Assembly: GCF_029813775.1 (NCBI RefSeq)
Contig: NZ_JARVKW010000013.1
Span: 1 to 64,000 of the forward strand
Source of the DNA: Streptomyces sp. DH24
GTDB taxonomy: Bacteria > Actinomycetota > Actinomycetes > Streptomycetales > Streptomycetaceae
DNA: 64,000 nt
Direction of reading: 5' to 3'
In this document: piece after piece, positions 17,638 through 29,782 of the stretch
Layout: the number at the start of each line of letters is the position of its first letter
Position numbering within the stretch: the stretch's first letter is position 1
The notes under the pieces: model-generated
Databases searched by the model: none
What the model saw: only the letters and a program-made list of their open reading frames with translations
Told to the model about the DNA's origin: nothing
Position numbers and translations under genes: made by a program

Positions 17638-19632
17638 ATGACGTTTTCCCCGCCCGTTCCGCGTGACGAGGTCGATCCCGCGTGGCTGCCGGTCACCGCC
17701 TTCCGGGCGGTCGGCGGCGCACGCACGCTCGTCAAGGGCTCCGGACCGCTCGTGGACACCGTGCACGGTGAAGTGGCCGCCGCCTGCGGGCGGTTCGGCG
17801 GACAGGTCGACCGGGACACGGGCGACGGCCCCCACGACCTGGTGCTGGAGCTGAGCGACGCCGCCGGCCCCGAGCTGGGCGACGAGGGCTTCGCCGTCGG
17901 GCGGGAGCGCGGCACGACGACCGTCACGGCCGCCGGTGGACACGGCCTGCTGTACGGCCTGTTCCACGTCGTACGGCTCGGCCCCGCCGCCTTCGGCGGT
18001 GACCACCCCCGCGAGACGCACCGCCCGGCGACCGCGTCGCGCATGCTGGACCACTGGGACAACGTGGCCGTGCACCCGGTCATGGGCCAGGTGGAGCGCG
18101 GCTACGCGGGCGGCTCGCTGTTCTGGGCGGACGGGCGGGCCCGCGGCGACCTGGAGCGGGTGCGCGCCTACGGCAGGCTGCTCGCGGCCTGCGGGATCAA
18201 CGCGGTCGCCGTCAACAACGTCAACGTGCACGAGACCGAGGCGCGTCTGCTCACCGACCGGATCGGTGAAGTGGCCGCGATCGCCGACGCGTTGCGGCCG
18301 TACGGCATCAGGACCCATCTGTCGGTCACCTTCGCCGCGCCGATGGTGCTGGGCGGGCTGCCCACCGCCGATCCGCTGGACACGGCGGTGCGCGACTGGT
18401 GGGCGGGCGCGACCCGGCGCGTGTACGGGGCGGTCCCCGACTTCGGCGGATACGTCGTGAAGGCCGACTCGGAGGGCCAGCCCGGCCCGTTCGCCTACGG
18501 CCGCAGCCACGCCGACGGCGCGAACATGCTGGCCGCCGCGCTGGAACCGTACGGCGGGACCGTGCACTGGCGGGCCTTCGTCTACGACCACCGGCAGGAC
18601 TGGCGGGACCGCACGACGGACCGCGCGCGGGCCGCCCACGACCACTTCACGCCGCTGGACGGTCGGTTCGCGGCGAACGCGGTGCTCCAGGTCAAGCACG
18701 GGCCGATGGACTTCCAGACGCGCGAGCCGGTGTCGCCGCTGATCGGCGCGATGCCCGGCACCCGGCTCGCGGTCGAGGTGCAGGCCACCCAGGAGTACAC
18801 CGGTCAGCAGCGGCACGTGTGCTGGCTCGGGCCGATGTGGAGCGAGGTGCTGCGGTTCCGGCCGGAGAAGGACGCCGGTCCCACCGTGGGCGAGTTGGCG
18901 CGCGGTGGTCTGGTGGCGGTCTCGAACGCCGGGGACGACCCGTTCTGGACCGGTCATCCGCTCGCCCAGGCGAACCTGTACACCTTCGGCCGGCTGGCCT
19001 GGGAGCCGGACGCCGACCCGGACCGGATCCTCGGCGAGTGGATCGCGCTGACCCATCCGGACGCTCCCCCGGAACTGGTGGCCGGGCTGCACGCGGTGCT
19101 GGACGGTTCGTGGCGGACGTACGAGAAGTACACCGCGCCGCTCGGGGTGGGCTTCATGGTGCAGCCGGGGCACCACTACGGGCCGAGCGTGGACGGCTAC
19201 GAGTACAGCCCCTGGGGCACCTACCACTTCGCCGACCGGGACGGCGTCGGTGTGGACCGCAGCGCGGCGACCGGCACCGGGTACGCGGGGCAGTACGCCA
19301 AGCCGTGGGCCGAGGTGTACGAGTCGCCCGGGACCTGCCCCGACGAACTGCTGCTGTTCTTCCACCACGTGCCGTACGGGCACGTCCTGCACAGCGGCAG
19401 GACCGTGATCCAGCACATCTACGACACGCACTTCGAGGGCGTGGCGGAGGTGGAGGAGGCCCGCCGGGTGTGGGCGGGCCTCGCGGACCTGGTGGCACCG
19501 GCGCGTCACGCGCGCGTGGCGGAGCGGTACGAGGAACAGGTGCGCAGCGCCCGTGAGTGGCGCGACCAGGTCAACAGCTACTTCCTCCGCAAGTCCGGGG
19601 TGCCCGACGAGCGGGGGCGGCGCATCCACTGA
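17638..19632 (+). CDS. GH67 alpha-glucuronidase
   Basis: 664 residues, the usual GH67 length, with no signal peptide, so probably cytoplasmic. It should remove (4-O-methyl)-glucuronic acid from the end of xylo-oligosaccharides. Seen: the N-terminal GH20b-like domain with GGHGLLYGLFHVVRLG, the family landmark VKADSEGQPGPFAYGRSHADGANMLA, GPMDFQTREPVSPLIGAMPGTRLAVEVQATQEYTGQQRHVCWLGPMW, and the C-terminal VPYGHVLHSGRTVIQHIYDTHFEG. ATG 17638 follows CGAGGG by four bases. With the GH39 operon and the acetyl xylan esterase it completes a xylan side-chain removal set. Catalytic acids were not individually assigned. Confidence 0.95.
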   Translation: MTFSPPVPRDEVDPAWLPVTAFRAVGGARTLVKGSGPLVDTVHGEVAAACGRFGGQVDRDTGDGPHDLVLELSDAAGPELGDEGFAVGRERGTTTVTAAGGHGLLYGLFHVVRLGPAAFGGDHPRETHRPATASRMLDHWDNVAVHPVMGQVERGYAGGSLFWADGRARGDLERVRAYGRLLAACGINAVAVNNVNVHETEARLLTDRIGEVAAIADALRPYGIRTHLSVTFAAPMVLGGLPTADPLDTAVRDWWAGATRRVYGAVPDFGGYVVKADSEGQPGPFAYGRSHADGANMLAAALEPYGGTVHWRAFVYDHRQDWRDRTTDRARAAHDHFTPLDGRFAANAVLQVKHGPMDFQTREPVSPLIGAMPGTRLAVEVQATQEYTGQQRHVCWLGPMWSEVLRFRPEKDAGPTVGELARGGLVAVSNAGDDPFWTGHPLAQANLYTFGRLAWEPDADPDRILGEWIALTHPDAPPELVAGLHAVLDGSWRTYEKYTAPLGVGFMVQPGHHYGPSVDGYEYSPWGTYHFADRDGVGVDRSAATGTGYAGQYAKPWAEVYESPGTCPDELLLFFHHVPYGHVLHSGRTVIQHIYDTHFEGVAEVEEARRVWAGLADLVAPARHARVAERYEEQVRSAREWRDQVNSYFLRKSGVPDERGRRIH

Positions 19633-19680
19633 GGCCGCTGAGGCCGCGCTCGCGTCCGCGTCCCGGAGTGCGGGGCGCGG

Positions 19681-20382
19681 TCACGCGGTGAAGTCCTCCT
19701 GGGTCTCGGCGATCACCGGGCGGCTGCTGTGCAGCAGGGACAGCAGCAGCGGGGCGGCCAGCAGGGCGGGCAGGGCCTCGGTCATGAGGGCGGTCAGGGC
19801 GCCGGTCAGGACGAGCAGGGAGGCGGCGCCGAGGGTGGCGCGCCAGTGCCGGACCGTGAAGTACGCGGCGAGCCGGGCGGTGTCGCGGGCGCGGAACGCG
19901 AACAGCGACGTGAGGACGAGGGCGTGCGCGCCCCACAGCAGGGAGCCCGCGCCGATCACCGCGAGCAGCACCGCCCACCAGCGGGGCAGGCCGGTCGCGG
20001 CGAAGTGGGTGAGGGTGAACGCGATGACGGTGAGCCAGGCGAGCAGCGGCGTCCACAGCTTCAGGGCGGGCACGGCGTTCAGGCGCCAGCCGCGCCGGTA
20101 GGTGCGGGCGGGGTGCAGGTCGGTCAGGTCGTGACGGCGGTGGTGCAGGGCGTACAGCGCGGCGGACAGCGCCGGGCCGAGCGGCAGCAGGCAGACGGCC
20201 GCGAGGGGCGGGCCGGCCGCGCCGGGACCGAGCAGCAGCAGCGCGGCCAGTCCCGGGGAGGCGGCGAGGAGCAGCAGCACCTCGACGGTGAGAAGGGTGT
20301 AAATCAGGGCGGCGGCGCGGGAGAGCGGGCCGTCGCCGAAGCCGGCCCCGTTCCCCGGCGCCCGCCCCGCCGGACCGTTCAC
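19681..20382 (-). CDS. DUF624 (YesL-like) integral membrane protein
   Basis: 233 residues from GTG 20382, which overlaps the GH39 stop by four bases. Five to six hydrophobic segments and the central LHPARTYRRGWRLNAVPALKLWTPLLAWL region match YesL-type DUF624 proteins. Such genes recur in operons with Lpl/YtcP-type sugar ABC transporters and glycoside hydrolases; their function is not established, though a helper role in oligosaccharide uptake is often assumed. It is the last gene of the lplB-like operon. Confidence 0.8.
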   Translation of the reverse strand: MNGPAGRAPGNGAGFGDGPLSRAAALIYTLLTVEVLLLLAASPGLAALLLLGPGAAGPPLAAVCLLPLGPALSAALYALHHRRHDLTDLHPARTYRRGWRLNAVPALKLWTPLLAWLTVIAFTLTHFAATGLPRWWAVLLAVIGAGSLLWGAHALVLTSLFAFRARDTARLAAYFTVRHWRATLGAASLLVLTGALTALMTEALPALLAAPLLLSLLHSSRPVIAETQEDFTA

Positions 20383-21896
20383 GGCACGTCCCTGCCCAGC
20401 AGCCGCCGTTCGTCCCACCAGGGCGGCGCCTCGTCGGCGACCGGGCTGAGCTCGACCAGGGTGACCTCGTGGCGGGCGAGGGTGAGGGTCAGGTCCACCC
20501 GGCCGTCCTCGACCGGGAGCCGCCGGTGGCCGCGGGCGGGTTCGGCGGCCTCGTGCAGCATGTCGAGCTGCGAGGGCGTCGGCGAGCGCGGGCTGCCCAG
20601 GTGCCGCCAGGCCGTGTACGCGTTGCCGTGTTCCTCGTCCACGGTGGAGCGCCGGACGAACGCCTCACCGCGCGGCCGGTCGCCGACGGGGACGGACAGG
20701 CGCAGGGTGTGCCGGTCGGGGCCGGGGGTCTGGCCGGTCGGGTCGACGGGCGCCCAGGCGAGGACGGTGACCCGGCCGTCGGTGTGCCGGGACACGAGGT
20801 GGTCCGCGCCGCGCGCGAGCCGCTGCCCGCCCATCCGGGCCATGAAGGCGTACAGGTGGTACGTCGGTTTGCGCACCTGCCGGTGGGTGAGCAGGCCGAA
20901 GCCGCCGTGGAACAGGGCGGTGGGCACGCCGGTCTCCTCGAACACGTCGCTGAACGTCCAGTAGGAGAAGGAGTCGGCGTGGTCGCCGCCCGCCGTGACG
21001 ACGGGAGCCAGGTAGGCGGCGTGGAACGCGGTGTCGTGGACGGCGTTGTCGGGCCGGTAGGAGGAGTTGAACTCCGTGATGTGGACTGGGAGTTCGCCCA
21101 GGTGCGTGCCCTTGAGGGCGCGGCGCGGCGCGGCGAACTGGTCGAGCAGGCCGGTCGCCGGCATGAGCGTCTGGTGGACGGCGAACGGGACGTGCTGGGC
21201 GGGTCCGGAGGTGTAGGCGTGCCGGGAGACGAAGTCGACGGGGACGTCGCGCCGGTCGGTGAATTCGGCGAACCGCTCCAGCCACGCGTCGGCGCCCGGC
21301 GAGATCGCGGGCCCGCCGACCTGGATCGCCGGGTCGACCTCCTTCACGGCGTGGGCGGTCACCTCGTACATGCGGTGGTAGGCCGCTTCGTCCGCGTTCT
21401 GCCAGAAGTCCGGCAGGTTGGGCTCGTTCCACACCTCGACGGGCCAGGTGCGGACCTCGTCGGCGCCGTAGCGGTCGACGAGGTGGGCGAGCGTGGCGCG
21501 GACCAGGCCGGCCCACTCCCGCCAGTCGCGCGGCGGGGTGACGTTGCCGCGCCACCAGAACACCGTCCGCTCCCCCGACGCCAGCCCTTCGGGCATGAAG
21601 CCGAGTTCGAGGAACGGCCGGATGCCGAGGCCCAGGTAGGCGTCGATCACCTGGTCGACGTAGGTGAAGGAGTGGTGGACGCGGCGGGTGCCCTGCCAGT
21701 CGTAGGGGCGGTGCACGCCCATGCCGTCGCTGAGCAGGCCGTGGCCCCGGATGTGCCGGAAGCCGATGTCGCGCTGGAGGAGGGCGAGGGAGTCCTGGTA
21801 GTCGCGGCGCAGGGCGAGTTCGAGGCGGCCGGTGCCGACGCAGGTCCGCCAGGCGTCGGACAGCGGACCGTCGGACTCGGCGGGGACGCGGATCAC
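20379..21896 (-). CDS. GH39 beta-xylosidase
   Basis: 505 residues, no signal peptide, so it acts on imported xylo-oligosaccharides. The barrel shows the acid/base motif VWNEPNLPDFWQNADEAAYHRMYE and a nucleophile segment HITEFNSSYRPDNAVHDTAFHAAYLAP, with DVFEETGVPTALFHGGFGLLTHRQVRKPTYHLYAFMARMG after it, all GH39 pattern. GTG 21896 has AAGGAG five bases upstream and overlaps the binding-protein stop (GTGA). GH39 also includes iduronidases, but the operon with a sugar importer and nearby GH67/CE7 genes favours xylosidase. Confidence 0.92.
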   Translation of the reverse strand: MIRVPAESDGPLSDAWRTCVGTGRLELALRRDYQDSLALLQRDIGFRHIRGHGLLSDGMGVHRPYDWQGTRRVHHSFTYVDQVIDAYLGLGIRPFLELGFMPEGLASGERTVFWWRGNVTPPRDWREWAGLVRATLAHLVDRYGADEVRTWPVEVWNEPNLPDFWQNADEAAYHRMYEVTAHAVKEVDPAIQVGGPAISPGADAWLERFAEFTDRRDVPVDFVSRHAYTSGPAQHVPFAVHQTLMPATGLLDQFAAPRRALKGTHLGELPVHITEFNSSYRPDNAVHDTAFHAAYLAPVVTAGGDHADSFSYWTFSDVFEETGVPTALFHGGFGLLTHRQVRKPTYHLYAFMARMGGQRLARGADHLVSRHTDGRVTVLAWAPVDPTGQTPGPDRHTLRLSVPVGDRPRGEAFVRRSTVDEEHGNAYTAWRHLGSPRSPTPSQLDMLHEAAEPARGHRRLPVEDGRVDLTLTLARHEVTLVELSPVADEAPPWWDERRLLGRDVP

Positions 21897-23548
21897 CCGT
21901 TCTCCTTCCGGTACCGGTCGTGGGCCTTGTTGTGCAGGTCGACGAGCTGCTGCATGTTCTTCGCCTTCAGCTCGGCGACGTAGGCGTTCCACTCGGACAG
22001 GGGGCGCTTGCCGAGGACGAACTGCAGGAGGTTCTGCGTGACGTGGTCCTTCAGCGGCGTGTCCCACAGGGAGGCCTGCTCCTGCTCGGCGGACTCCAGC
22101 GGGTGCGGCGGGTCGACCGGCAACTCCTTGCGCCGCGCCATCGCGGCCTGGAACTTCTTCTCGTCGGGGCTGAAGGCGGAGGAGACCAGCTGCCAACTGC
22201 CGCCGTAGGAGAAGACGCCGTTGTAGAAGCCGAAGTCCTTCTGCATGTCCTTCGGGGCGTCCGGGTCGGAGCCGAGCAGGCTGATGCCGTCCTTCGGCCG
22301 GTACTGGCCGGGGCCGGAGCTGGTGTGGGTGACGCCCTCGACGCCCCACTTGGACAGCAGCTGGCCCTCGTCGGAGTACCACAGCCAGTCCACGAACTGC
22401 ATGAGGGCGACGAAGTTCTCGCTCTTGAGGGCCTCGCTGGAGATCATCATGCCGTTCTCCAGGCGGCTGCCGCCGAGCACCACGGGTCCGGCCGGGCCGA
22501 TCGGCACCGGGATCATCTCGATCCTGGCGCCCTTGACCTGCTTCTGCAGGTTGTAGCGGTAGTTCTGGACGAGTTCCTGCGGGTTGGCGCTGATCACGAA
22601 GGACTTCTCGGAGAGCAGCTTCTGCACGGCCTCGTCGTCGGTCTGCGTGAAGCTCTCGGGGTCGAGCAGCTTCTCGGCGACGAGACCCCGGACGTACTCG
22701 ACCATGCCCCGGAAGGCGTCGGTGGCGCCGGTGAAGACGAACTTCTGCTGGGCCGCGTCCCAGCTGATGTTGAGGTAGGACCAGCCGGCCCGGACGCCGT
22801 GGGCCTGGCCGAGGTAGCCGAACAGGGCGCCGGCCGGGAACGGCGTGTTGGTGGACCAGCGGTCGGTCCACGGGTAGCGGTCCGGGTACTCCTCCTTGAG
22901 CGCCTTCAGCGTCTCGTGGACCTCGTCCCACGTGCCGGGCGTCTTCAGGCCGAGTCGTTCGAGGACGTCGGTGCGCAGCGAGAGCGAGTAGTTGGCCTTG
23001 GCCTTCTCGTGCAGGCCGGGCAGCAGGTAGTAGTTGCCGTCGGACTGGCGCAGCGAGTCGACCTCCGGCTGGAGGTTCCATCTCCTGACCTTGTCCCGGA
23101 AGTTGGGCATCAGGTCGACGTACTCGCTGACGGGCAGGATCGCGCCGGACGACACGAACGCGGTCTCGCCGCCCGGGTAGGTCTTGGGGATGAGGAAGGG
23201 CGCGTCGCCGGCGCCGATGAGCAGGCTGCGCTTCTTCTCGTAGTCGCTGAGCGGGACGGCGATCGGCTTCAGGGTGACGCCGGTGCGCCTGGTGACCTCC
23301 TTCCAGAACAGCCAGTCGTCCTTCATGGGGTAGACGGGGTTGTTGTTGTGCAGCACCTCGAACGACAGCGGCTTCGTCGCCTTGAACCGGTCGCCGGCGC
23401 CGTACTTCTTCATGGCGCCCTCCCGCTTCTTGGTGAGGTCCTTGCTGCCGGAGGACTCCTCGCCGCTGCCGCAGCCGGTGAGGGCGGCCAGGCCGGCGAA
23501 TCCGGCGGCGGCGAGTATCTGACGGCGTGACAGGCCGGGGTTGTTCAC
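21893..23548 (-). CDS. LplA-type oligosaccharide-binding lipoprotein
   Basis: 551 residues. The signal SRRQILAAAGFAGLAALTGC has a twin-arginine-like start and lipobox LTGC. The length and features such as LSFEVLHNNNPVYPMKDDWLFWKEVTRRTGVTLKPIAVPLSDYEKKRSLLIGAGDAPFLI and GNYYLLPGLHEKAK match the large LplA/YtcQ family of binding proteins, which work with LplB/LplC permeases. Substrate is probably a xylo-oligosaccharide given the GH39 gene next to it. GTG 23548 has CAGGAG five bases upstream. Confidence 0.9.
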   Translation of the reverse strand: MNNPGLSRRQILAAAGFAGLAALTGCGSGEESSGSKDLTKKREGAMKKYGAGDRFKATKPLSFEVLHNNNPVYPMKDDWLFWKEVTRRTGVTLKPIAVPLSDYEKKRSLLIGAGDAPFLIPKTYPGGETAFVSSGAILPVSEYVDLMPNFRDKVRRWNLQPEVDSLRQSDGNYYLLPGLHEKAKANYSLSLRTDVLERLGLKTPGTWDEVHETLKALKEEYPDRYPWTDRWSTNTPFPAGALFGYLGQAHGVRAGWSYLNISWDAAQQKFVFTGATDAFRGMVEYVRGLVAEKLLDPESFTQTDDEAVQKLLSEKSFVISANPQELVQNYRYNLQKQVKGARIEMIPVPIGPAGPVVLGGSRLENGMMISSEALKSENFVALMQFVDWLWYSDEGQLLSKWGVEGVTHTSSGPGQYRPKDGISLLGSDPDAPKDMQKDFGFYNGVFSYGGSWQLVSSAFSPDEKKFQAAMARRKELPVDPPHPLESAEQEQASLWDTPLKDHVTQNLLQFVLGKRPLSEWNAYVAELKAKNMQQLVDLHNKAHDRYRKENG

Positions 23549-23607
23549 GGGTGCTCCTGGGGTGCGAAGGAGAGGGAGAGCAGGCGGAGGGGGCGAGGGC
23601 CGGCGGG

Positions 23608-24516
23608 TCAGCCCTTGACGGCGCCGAGCATCACGCCCGACACGAAGTAGCGCTGCACGAACGGGTACACGCAGAGGATCGGCAGCGAGGTCAGGACGAT
23701 CGTCACGGCCTGGATGTTGGCCGCGGTCTGCGTCAGCTGGTCGGTGGTGGCACCGGCGTTGCCGCCCTGGGTGGCGCCCGCGATGAGGTTGCGCAGGTAG
23801 ACGGTGACCGGCATGAGGTCGGCCTTGTCCATGTAGAGGAAGGCGCTGAACCAGGAGTTCCAGAAGGACACCGAGTAGAACAGCACCATCGTCGCGACGA
23901 CCGCCTTCGACAGCGGCAGCACGATTCTGAGCAGGGTGCCGTAGGTGCTGAGGCCGTCGATCTGGGCGGCCTCCTCCAGTTCGTCCGGCAGGCTCTCGAA
24001 GAAGGCCTTCATCACCAGCAGGTTGAACACGCTGATGGCGTTCGGCAGGGCCAGCGCCCACACGCTGTTCTTCAAACCGAGGCTGGTGATCAGCACGTAG
24101 TTGGGGATCAGACCGCCGGTGAAGAACATGGTGAACACGGCGATGCCGACGAGCATCCCGCGGCCCTTGAGGTTCTTCTTCGACAGGACGTACGCGTAAC
24201 AGGTCGTCAGGACCATGGCGACGGCGGTGGAGACGACCGTGTAGAAGACGGTGTTGCCGTAGTTCCGCCAGAACATCCCGTCGTGGAAGACGACTTCGTA
24301 CGTGGTGAGGTTGAAGCCCTTGGGCCACAGCGTCACCTCGCCCGCCCGGATGTGCCGTTCGCCGGAGAACGAGCGGGCGATGATGTTGACGAACGGGTAG
24401 AGGGTGACCAGCACGACCAGGGTGAGGATGACCCCGTTGACGCCCTGGAAGACGCGGTAGCCGGGGGTCGGCTGGTTGACCGAGGTGCGCGGTTTGCGCG
24501 TGGACAGCAGGCTCAC
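23608..24516 (-). CDS. LplC/YtcP-type sugar ABC permease
   Basis: 302 residues, six helices, BPD_transp_1 domain with EAA loop EEAAQIDGLSTYGTLLRIVLPLSKAV and the C-terminus SGVMLGAVKG typical of YtcP/LplC. The N-terminal part GVNGVILTLVVLVTLYPFVNIIARSFSGERHI is also family-typical. GTG 24516 overlaps the stop of the upstream permease by four bases; GTG 24519 is an alternative. No ATPase is encoded in the operon, so a shared ATPase such as MsiK is likely. Confidence 0.9.
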   Translation of the reverse strand: MSLLSTRKPRTSVNQPTPGYRVFQGVNGVILTLVVLVTLYPFVNIIARSFSGERHIRAGEVTLWPKGFNLTTYEVVFHDGMFWRNYGNTVFYTVVSTAVAMVLTTCYAYVLSKKNLKGRGMLVGIAVFTMFFTGGLIPNYVLITSLGLKNSVWALALPNAISVFNLLVMKAFFESLPDELEEAAQIDGLSTYGTLLRIVLPLSKAVVATMVLFYSVSFWNSWFSAFLYMDKADLMPVTVYLRNLIAGATQGGNAGATTDQLTQTAANIQAVTIVLTSLPILCVYPFVQRYFVSGVMLGAVKG

Positions 24517-25514
24517 CACAGGCTCGTCCCCACGGTGCGGCGCGACATCTGGTTCGCGGAAGTGATCAGGATCAGGCCGATGACCGCCTCGAACAGGCCG
24601 ATCGCGGCGGCGTAGCTGAAGCTGTTGGACTCGACGCCGGTGCGGTACAGGTACGTGGAGATCACGTCGGCGGTCGGGTAGGTCAGCGGGTTGTAGAGCA
24701 GCAGGACCTTCTCGAAGCCGACCGCGAGGAACGTGCCGATGTTGAGGATCAGCAGCGTGATCATCGTGGGCCGGATGCCGGGCAGCGTGACGTGCCAGAT
24801 CTGCCGCCAGCGGCTCGCCCCGTCGATGCGGGCGGCCTCGTAGAGGTCCTCGTCGATGGTGGTGAGCGCGGCGAGGTAGAGGATCGTGCCCCAGCCCGCC
24901 GTCTGCCAGATCTCCGAGCCGACGTAGATGGTGCGGAACCACTCGGGTTCCTGGATGAACCGGACGGGTTCGTGCCCGAACCAGCCGAGCACGTGGTTGA
25001 CCGGGCCGTCGGTGGCGAGCATCTGCAGGGTGATGCCCGCGACGATCACGATCGACAGGAAGTGCGGCAGGTACGACACCGACTGCACGAACCGCTTCAG
25101 GGAGCGGCGGCGCACCTCGTTGAGGAGCAGCGCGAGCACGATCGGGATCGGGAAGCAGAACAGGAGCGTGAGCCCGCCGATCCAGAGGGTGTTGCGGAAC
25201 ACCTGCCAGAACGTGGGGTCGGACAGGAACATCCGCACATAGCGCAGCCCGACCCACTCCTGCCCCAGGATCGAACCGCCCGGCTCGAACCGGCGGAAGG
25301 CGATCACGTTGCCGATCATCGGCAGGTAGCGGAAGACCAGGAAGAACAGCAGCGGCAGGACGGCCAGCGAGTACAGCTGCCAGTCGCGCCGCAGCGCCCG
25401 CCGCCAACCGCCCGGGGACGCAGGCCGGGTGCGGCGGGCGCGCCCGGCCGTCGTCCTCGGCGGCGGTGGGTCCTCGGTGCCGGACGACGGTGCCGGCGTG
25501 GTGGAGGTGCTCAT
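24513..25514 (-). CDS. LplB-type sugar ABC permease
   Basis: 333 residues with a proline/arginine-rich cytoplasmic tail of about 45 residues and six helices. The motif WQLYSLAVLPLLFFLVFRYLPMIGNVIAFRRF and EAA loop YEAARIDGASRWRQIWHVTLPGIRPT define the LplB family. It is the first gene of the operon permease-permease-binding protein-GH39-DUF624. ATG 25514 has GGGGAGG seven bases upstream; upstream of it lies a promoter with several palindromes. Confidence 0.9.
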   Translation of the reverse strand: MSTSTTPAPSSGTEDPPPPRTTAGRARRTRPASPGGWRRALRRDWQLYSLAVLPLLFFLVFRYLPMIGNVIAFRRFEPGGSILGQEWVGLRYVRMFLSDPTFWQVFRNTLWIGGLTLLFCFPIPIVLALLLNEVRRRSLKRFVQSVSYLPHFLSIVIVAGITLQMLATDGPVNHVLGWFGHEPVRFIQEPEWFRTIYVGSEIWQTAGWGTILYLAALTTIDEDLYEAARIDGASRWRQIWHVTLPGIRPTMITLLILNIGTFLAVGFEKVLLLYNPLTYPTADVISTYLYRTGVESNSFSYAAAIGLFEAVIGLILITSANQMSRRTVGTSLW

Positions 25515-25553
25515 GCTCGGGCCTCCCCGGGGCATGGAACGCGGAATTGGGAC

Positions 25554-25617
25554 CGAAACTTTCGAGCTCTTACCGGTAACTTCGCGGCAACTTAAGGGCA
25601 CCGGTAACCGCTGTCAA
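25554..25617 (-). promoter_or_regulatory. Promoter and operators of the xylo-oligosaccharide operon
   Basis: On the minus strand TTGACA (25617-25612), a 17-base gap and TAAGTT (25594-25589) form a strong vegetative promoter. Around it lie the palindrome CGAAACTTTCG (25554-25564), TTACCGGTAA (25570-25579) and a second ACCGGTAAC copy (25600-25608). CGAAA-TTTCG palindromes are, as I recall, the binding sites of XlnR/BxlR-type LacI regulators at Streptomyces xylanase promoters. The partial palindrome GGAAATTTC (25712-25720) before the esterase gene may be related. Confidence 0.65.
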
Positions 25618-25778
25618 TGGGTGGCACAGACTGGGGCCTTGCGGGGTTTCCGGGGTGCTCAATTCCCTTTCCGGGGGCGGCGAAGGATCTGTTCCGGCTG
25701 CTAGGGTCGGCGGAAATTTCTGTCGTACGTCCGCAACAATCGGTCGCCCTGTCCCCAAGTCCTGTGCGAGGTGCCGCC

Positions 25779-26789
25779 GTGCCCGCGTTCGACCTGTCCC
25801 TGTCCGAACTGGAATGCCACCGCCCCTACCCCGACGAGCCGGACGACTTCGACGAGTTCTGGCAGCGCACCCTCAAGGAGGCGGCCGGGGCTGAGGTGTT
25901 GGAGTCGGTGCGGCCGGTGGAGACCGGCCTGCGGCTGACCGAGACCTGGGACGTGACGTTCCGGGGCTTCGCCGGCGACCCGGTGCGCGCCTGGTTCAGC
26001 CGGCCCGCCGGAGCCCGCGAACCCCTCCCGTCCGTCGTCGAGTACGCGGGCTACGGGCGCGGGCGCGGCCTGCCGCACGAGCGGCTCACCTGGGTCAACG
26101 CCGGGTACGCGCATCTGCTGATGGACAACCGGGGGCAGGGCGACCAGTACGGCTCGGGCGGGGCCACACCCGACCCGCACGCCGGCGCGCCGGGCGGCCC
26201 CGGCCCGGCGGTGCGCGGCCTGCTGGACCCCCGGGACCACCACTACCGGCGGCTGATCACCGACGCGGTGCGCGCGGTCGCCGCCGCACGCGCCCTGCCG
26301 GGCGTGGCCGCCGCCCGGACCGTGGCCGTCGGCAACAGCCAGGGCGGCGGGCTCGCGCTGGCCGTCGCCGGGCTCGTCCCCGACCTGGCGGCCGTCCTGG
26401 TGACCGCGCCGCTGCTGTGCGGCATCCGGCGCGCGCTGGACCTGACGGACGCGGGACCCTACGGCGAGATCGCCGCGTACCTCGCCGTGCACCGGGGCGC
26501 CGAACGGGCCGCGTACCGCACGCTGTCCTACCTGGAGGGCGTCTCGTTCGCCCGCCGCGCGCACGCCCCGGCGCACTTCGGGGTGGGCCTGCGCGACACG
26601 GTGTGCCCGCCGAGCGGGGCGTACGCCGCGTACAACCGCTACGCGGAGCTGACCGGCGCGCACCCGCGCCGGGAGATCCACGCCTACCCGTTCAACGGCC
26701 ACGAGGGCGGCGACGCGGTCCAGGTGCGCCGTCAACTACTGTGGCTGCGAGAGGTGTTGGGCGAGACGGGCGGCGACGCCGGAGCGTGA
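25779..26789 (+). CDS. Acetyl xylan esterase / cephalosporin C deacetylase (CE7)
   Basis: 336 residues from GTG 25779, where CGAGG lies seven bases upstream and the family N-terminus PAFDLSLSELECHRPYPDEPDDFDEFWQ begins. It is an alpha/beta hydrolase with nucleophile Ser187 in GNSQGGG, an acidic residue in GLRDTVCPP and His in NGHEGG, the CE7 triad pattern, and the family region YAGYGRGRGLPHERLTWVNAGYAHLLMDNRGQGDQYG. It removes acetyl groups from xylo-oligosaccharides; no signal peptide, so cytoplasmic. It is divergent from the GH39 operon and shares its control region. Confidence 0.93.
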   Translation: MPAFDLSLSELECHRPYPDEPDDFDEFWQRTLKEAAGAEVLESVRPVETGLRLTETWDVTFRGFAGDPVRAWFSRPAGAREPLPSVVEYAGYGRGRGLPHERLTWVNAGYAHLLMDNRGQGDQYGSGGATPDPHAGAPGGPGPAVRGLLDPRDHHYRRLITDAVRAVAAARALPGVAAARTVAVGNSQGGGLALAVAGLVPDLAAVLVTAPLLCGIRRALDLTDAGPYGEIAAYLAVHRGAERAAYRTLSYLEGVSFARRAHAPAHFGVGLRDTVCPPSGAYAAYNRYAELTGAHPRREIHAYPFNGHEGGDAVQVRRQLLWLREVLGETGGDAGA

Positions 26790-26855
26790 GGCGGCTCCCC
26801 TCCTGAAGTCGCGGCAGCCGTTTACAAGGGCAACCGGTCGGCGATACGTTCCACC

Positions 26856-26918
26856 CGTGCGGTGGGAGCGTTCCCAGTGGGCGGACCGGAACCTGCCCGG
26901 GCGCCCTCCCACCGCACG
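26856..26918 (+). terminator. Long-loop hairpin after the acetyl xylan esterase gene
   Basis: Twelve-base arms 26856-26867 (cgtgcggtggga) and 26907-26918 are perfectly complementary, with a 39-base loop. It starts 67 bp after the esterase stop. Confidence 0.5.
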
Positions 26919-26937
26919 TCCCGACCGCGTGAACGCC

Positions 26938-26975
26938 CGAGGGCCGCACCCCCGCCTGCGGGGATGCGGCCCTCG
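26938..26975 (-). terminator. acnA terminator hairpin
   Basis: Arms 26938-26948 (cgagggccgca) and 26965-26975 pair perfectly and the inner CCCC/GGGG extends the stem. It lies 26 bp past the acnA stop codon. Confidence 0.8.
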
Positions 26976-27000
26976 ACTGCCGTGCCGTACCGCTCTGTCG

Positions 27001-29781
<2,781 letters not shown>

Positions 29782-29782
29782 C

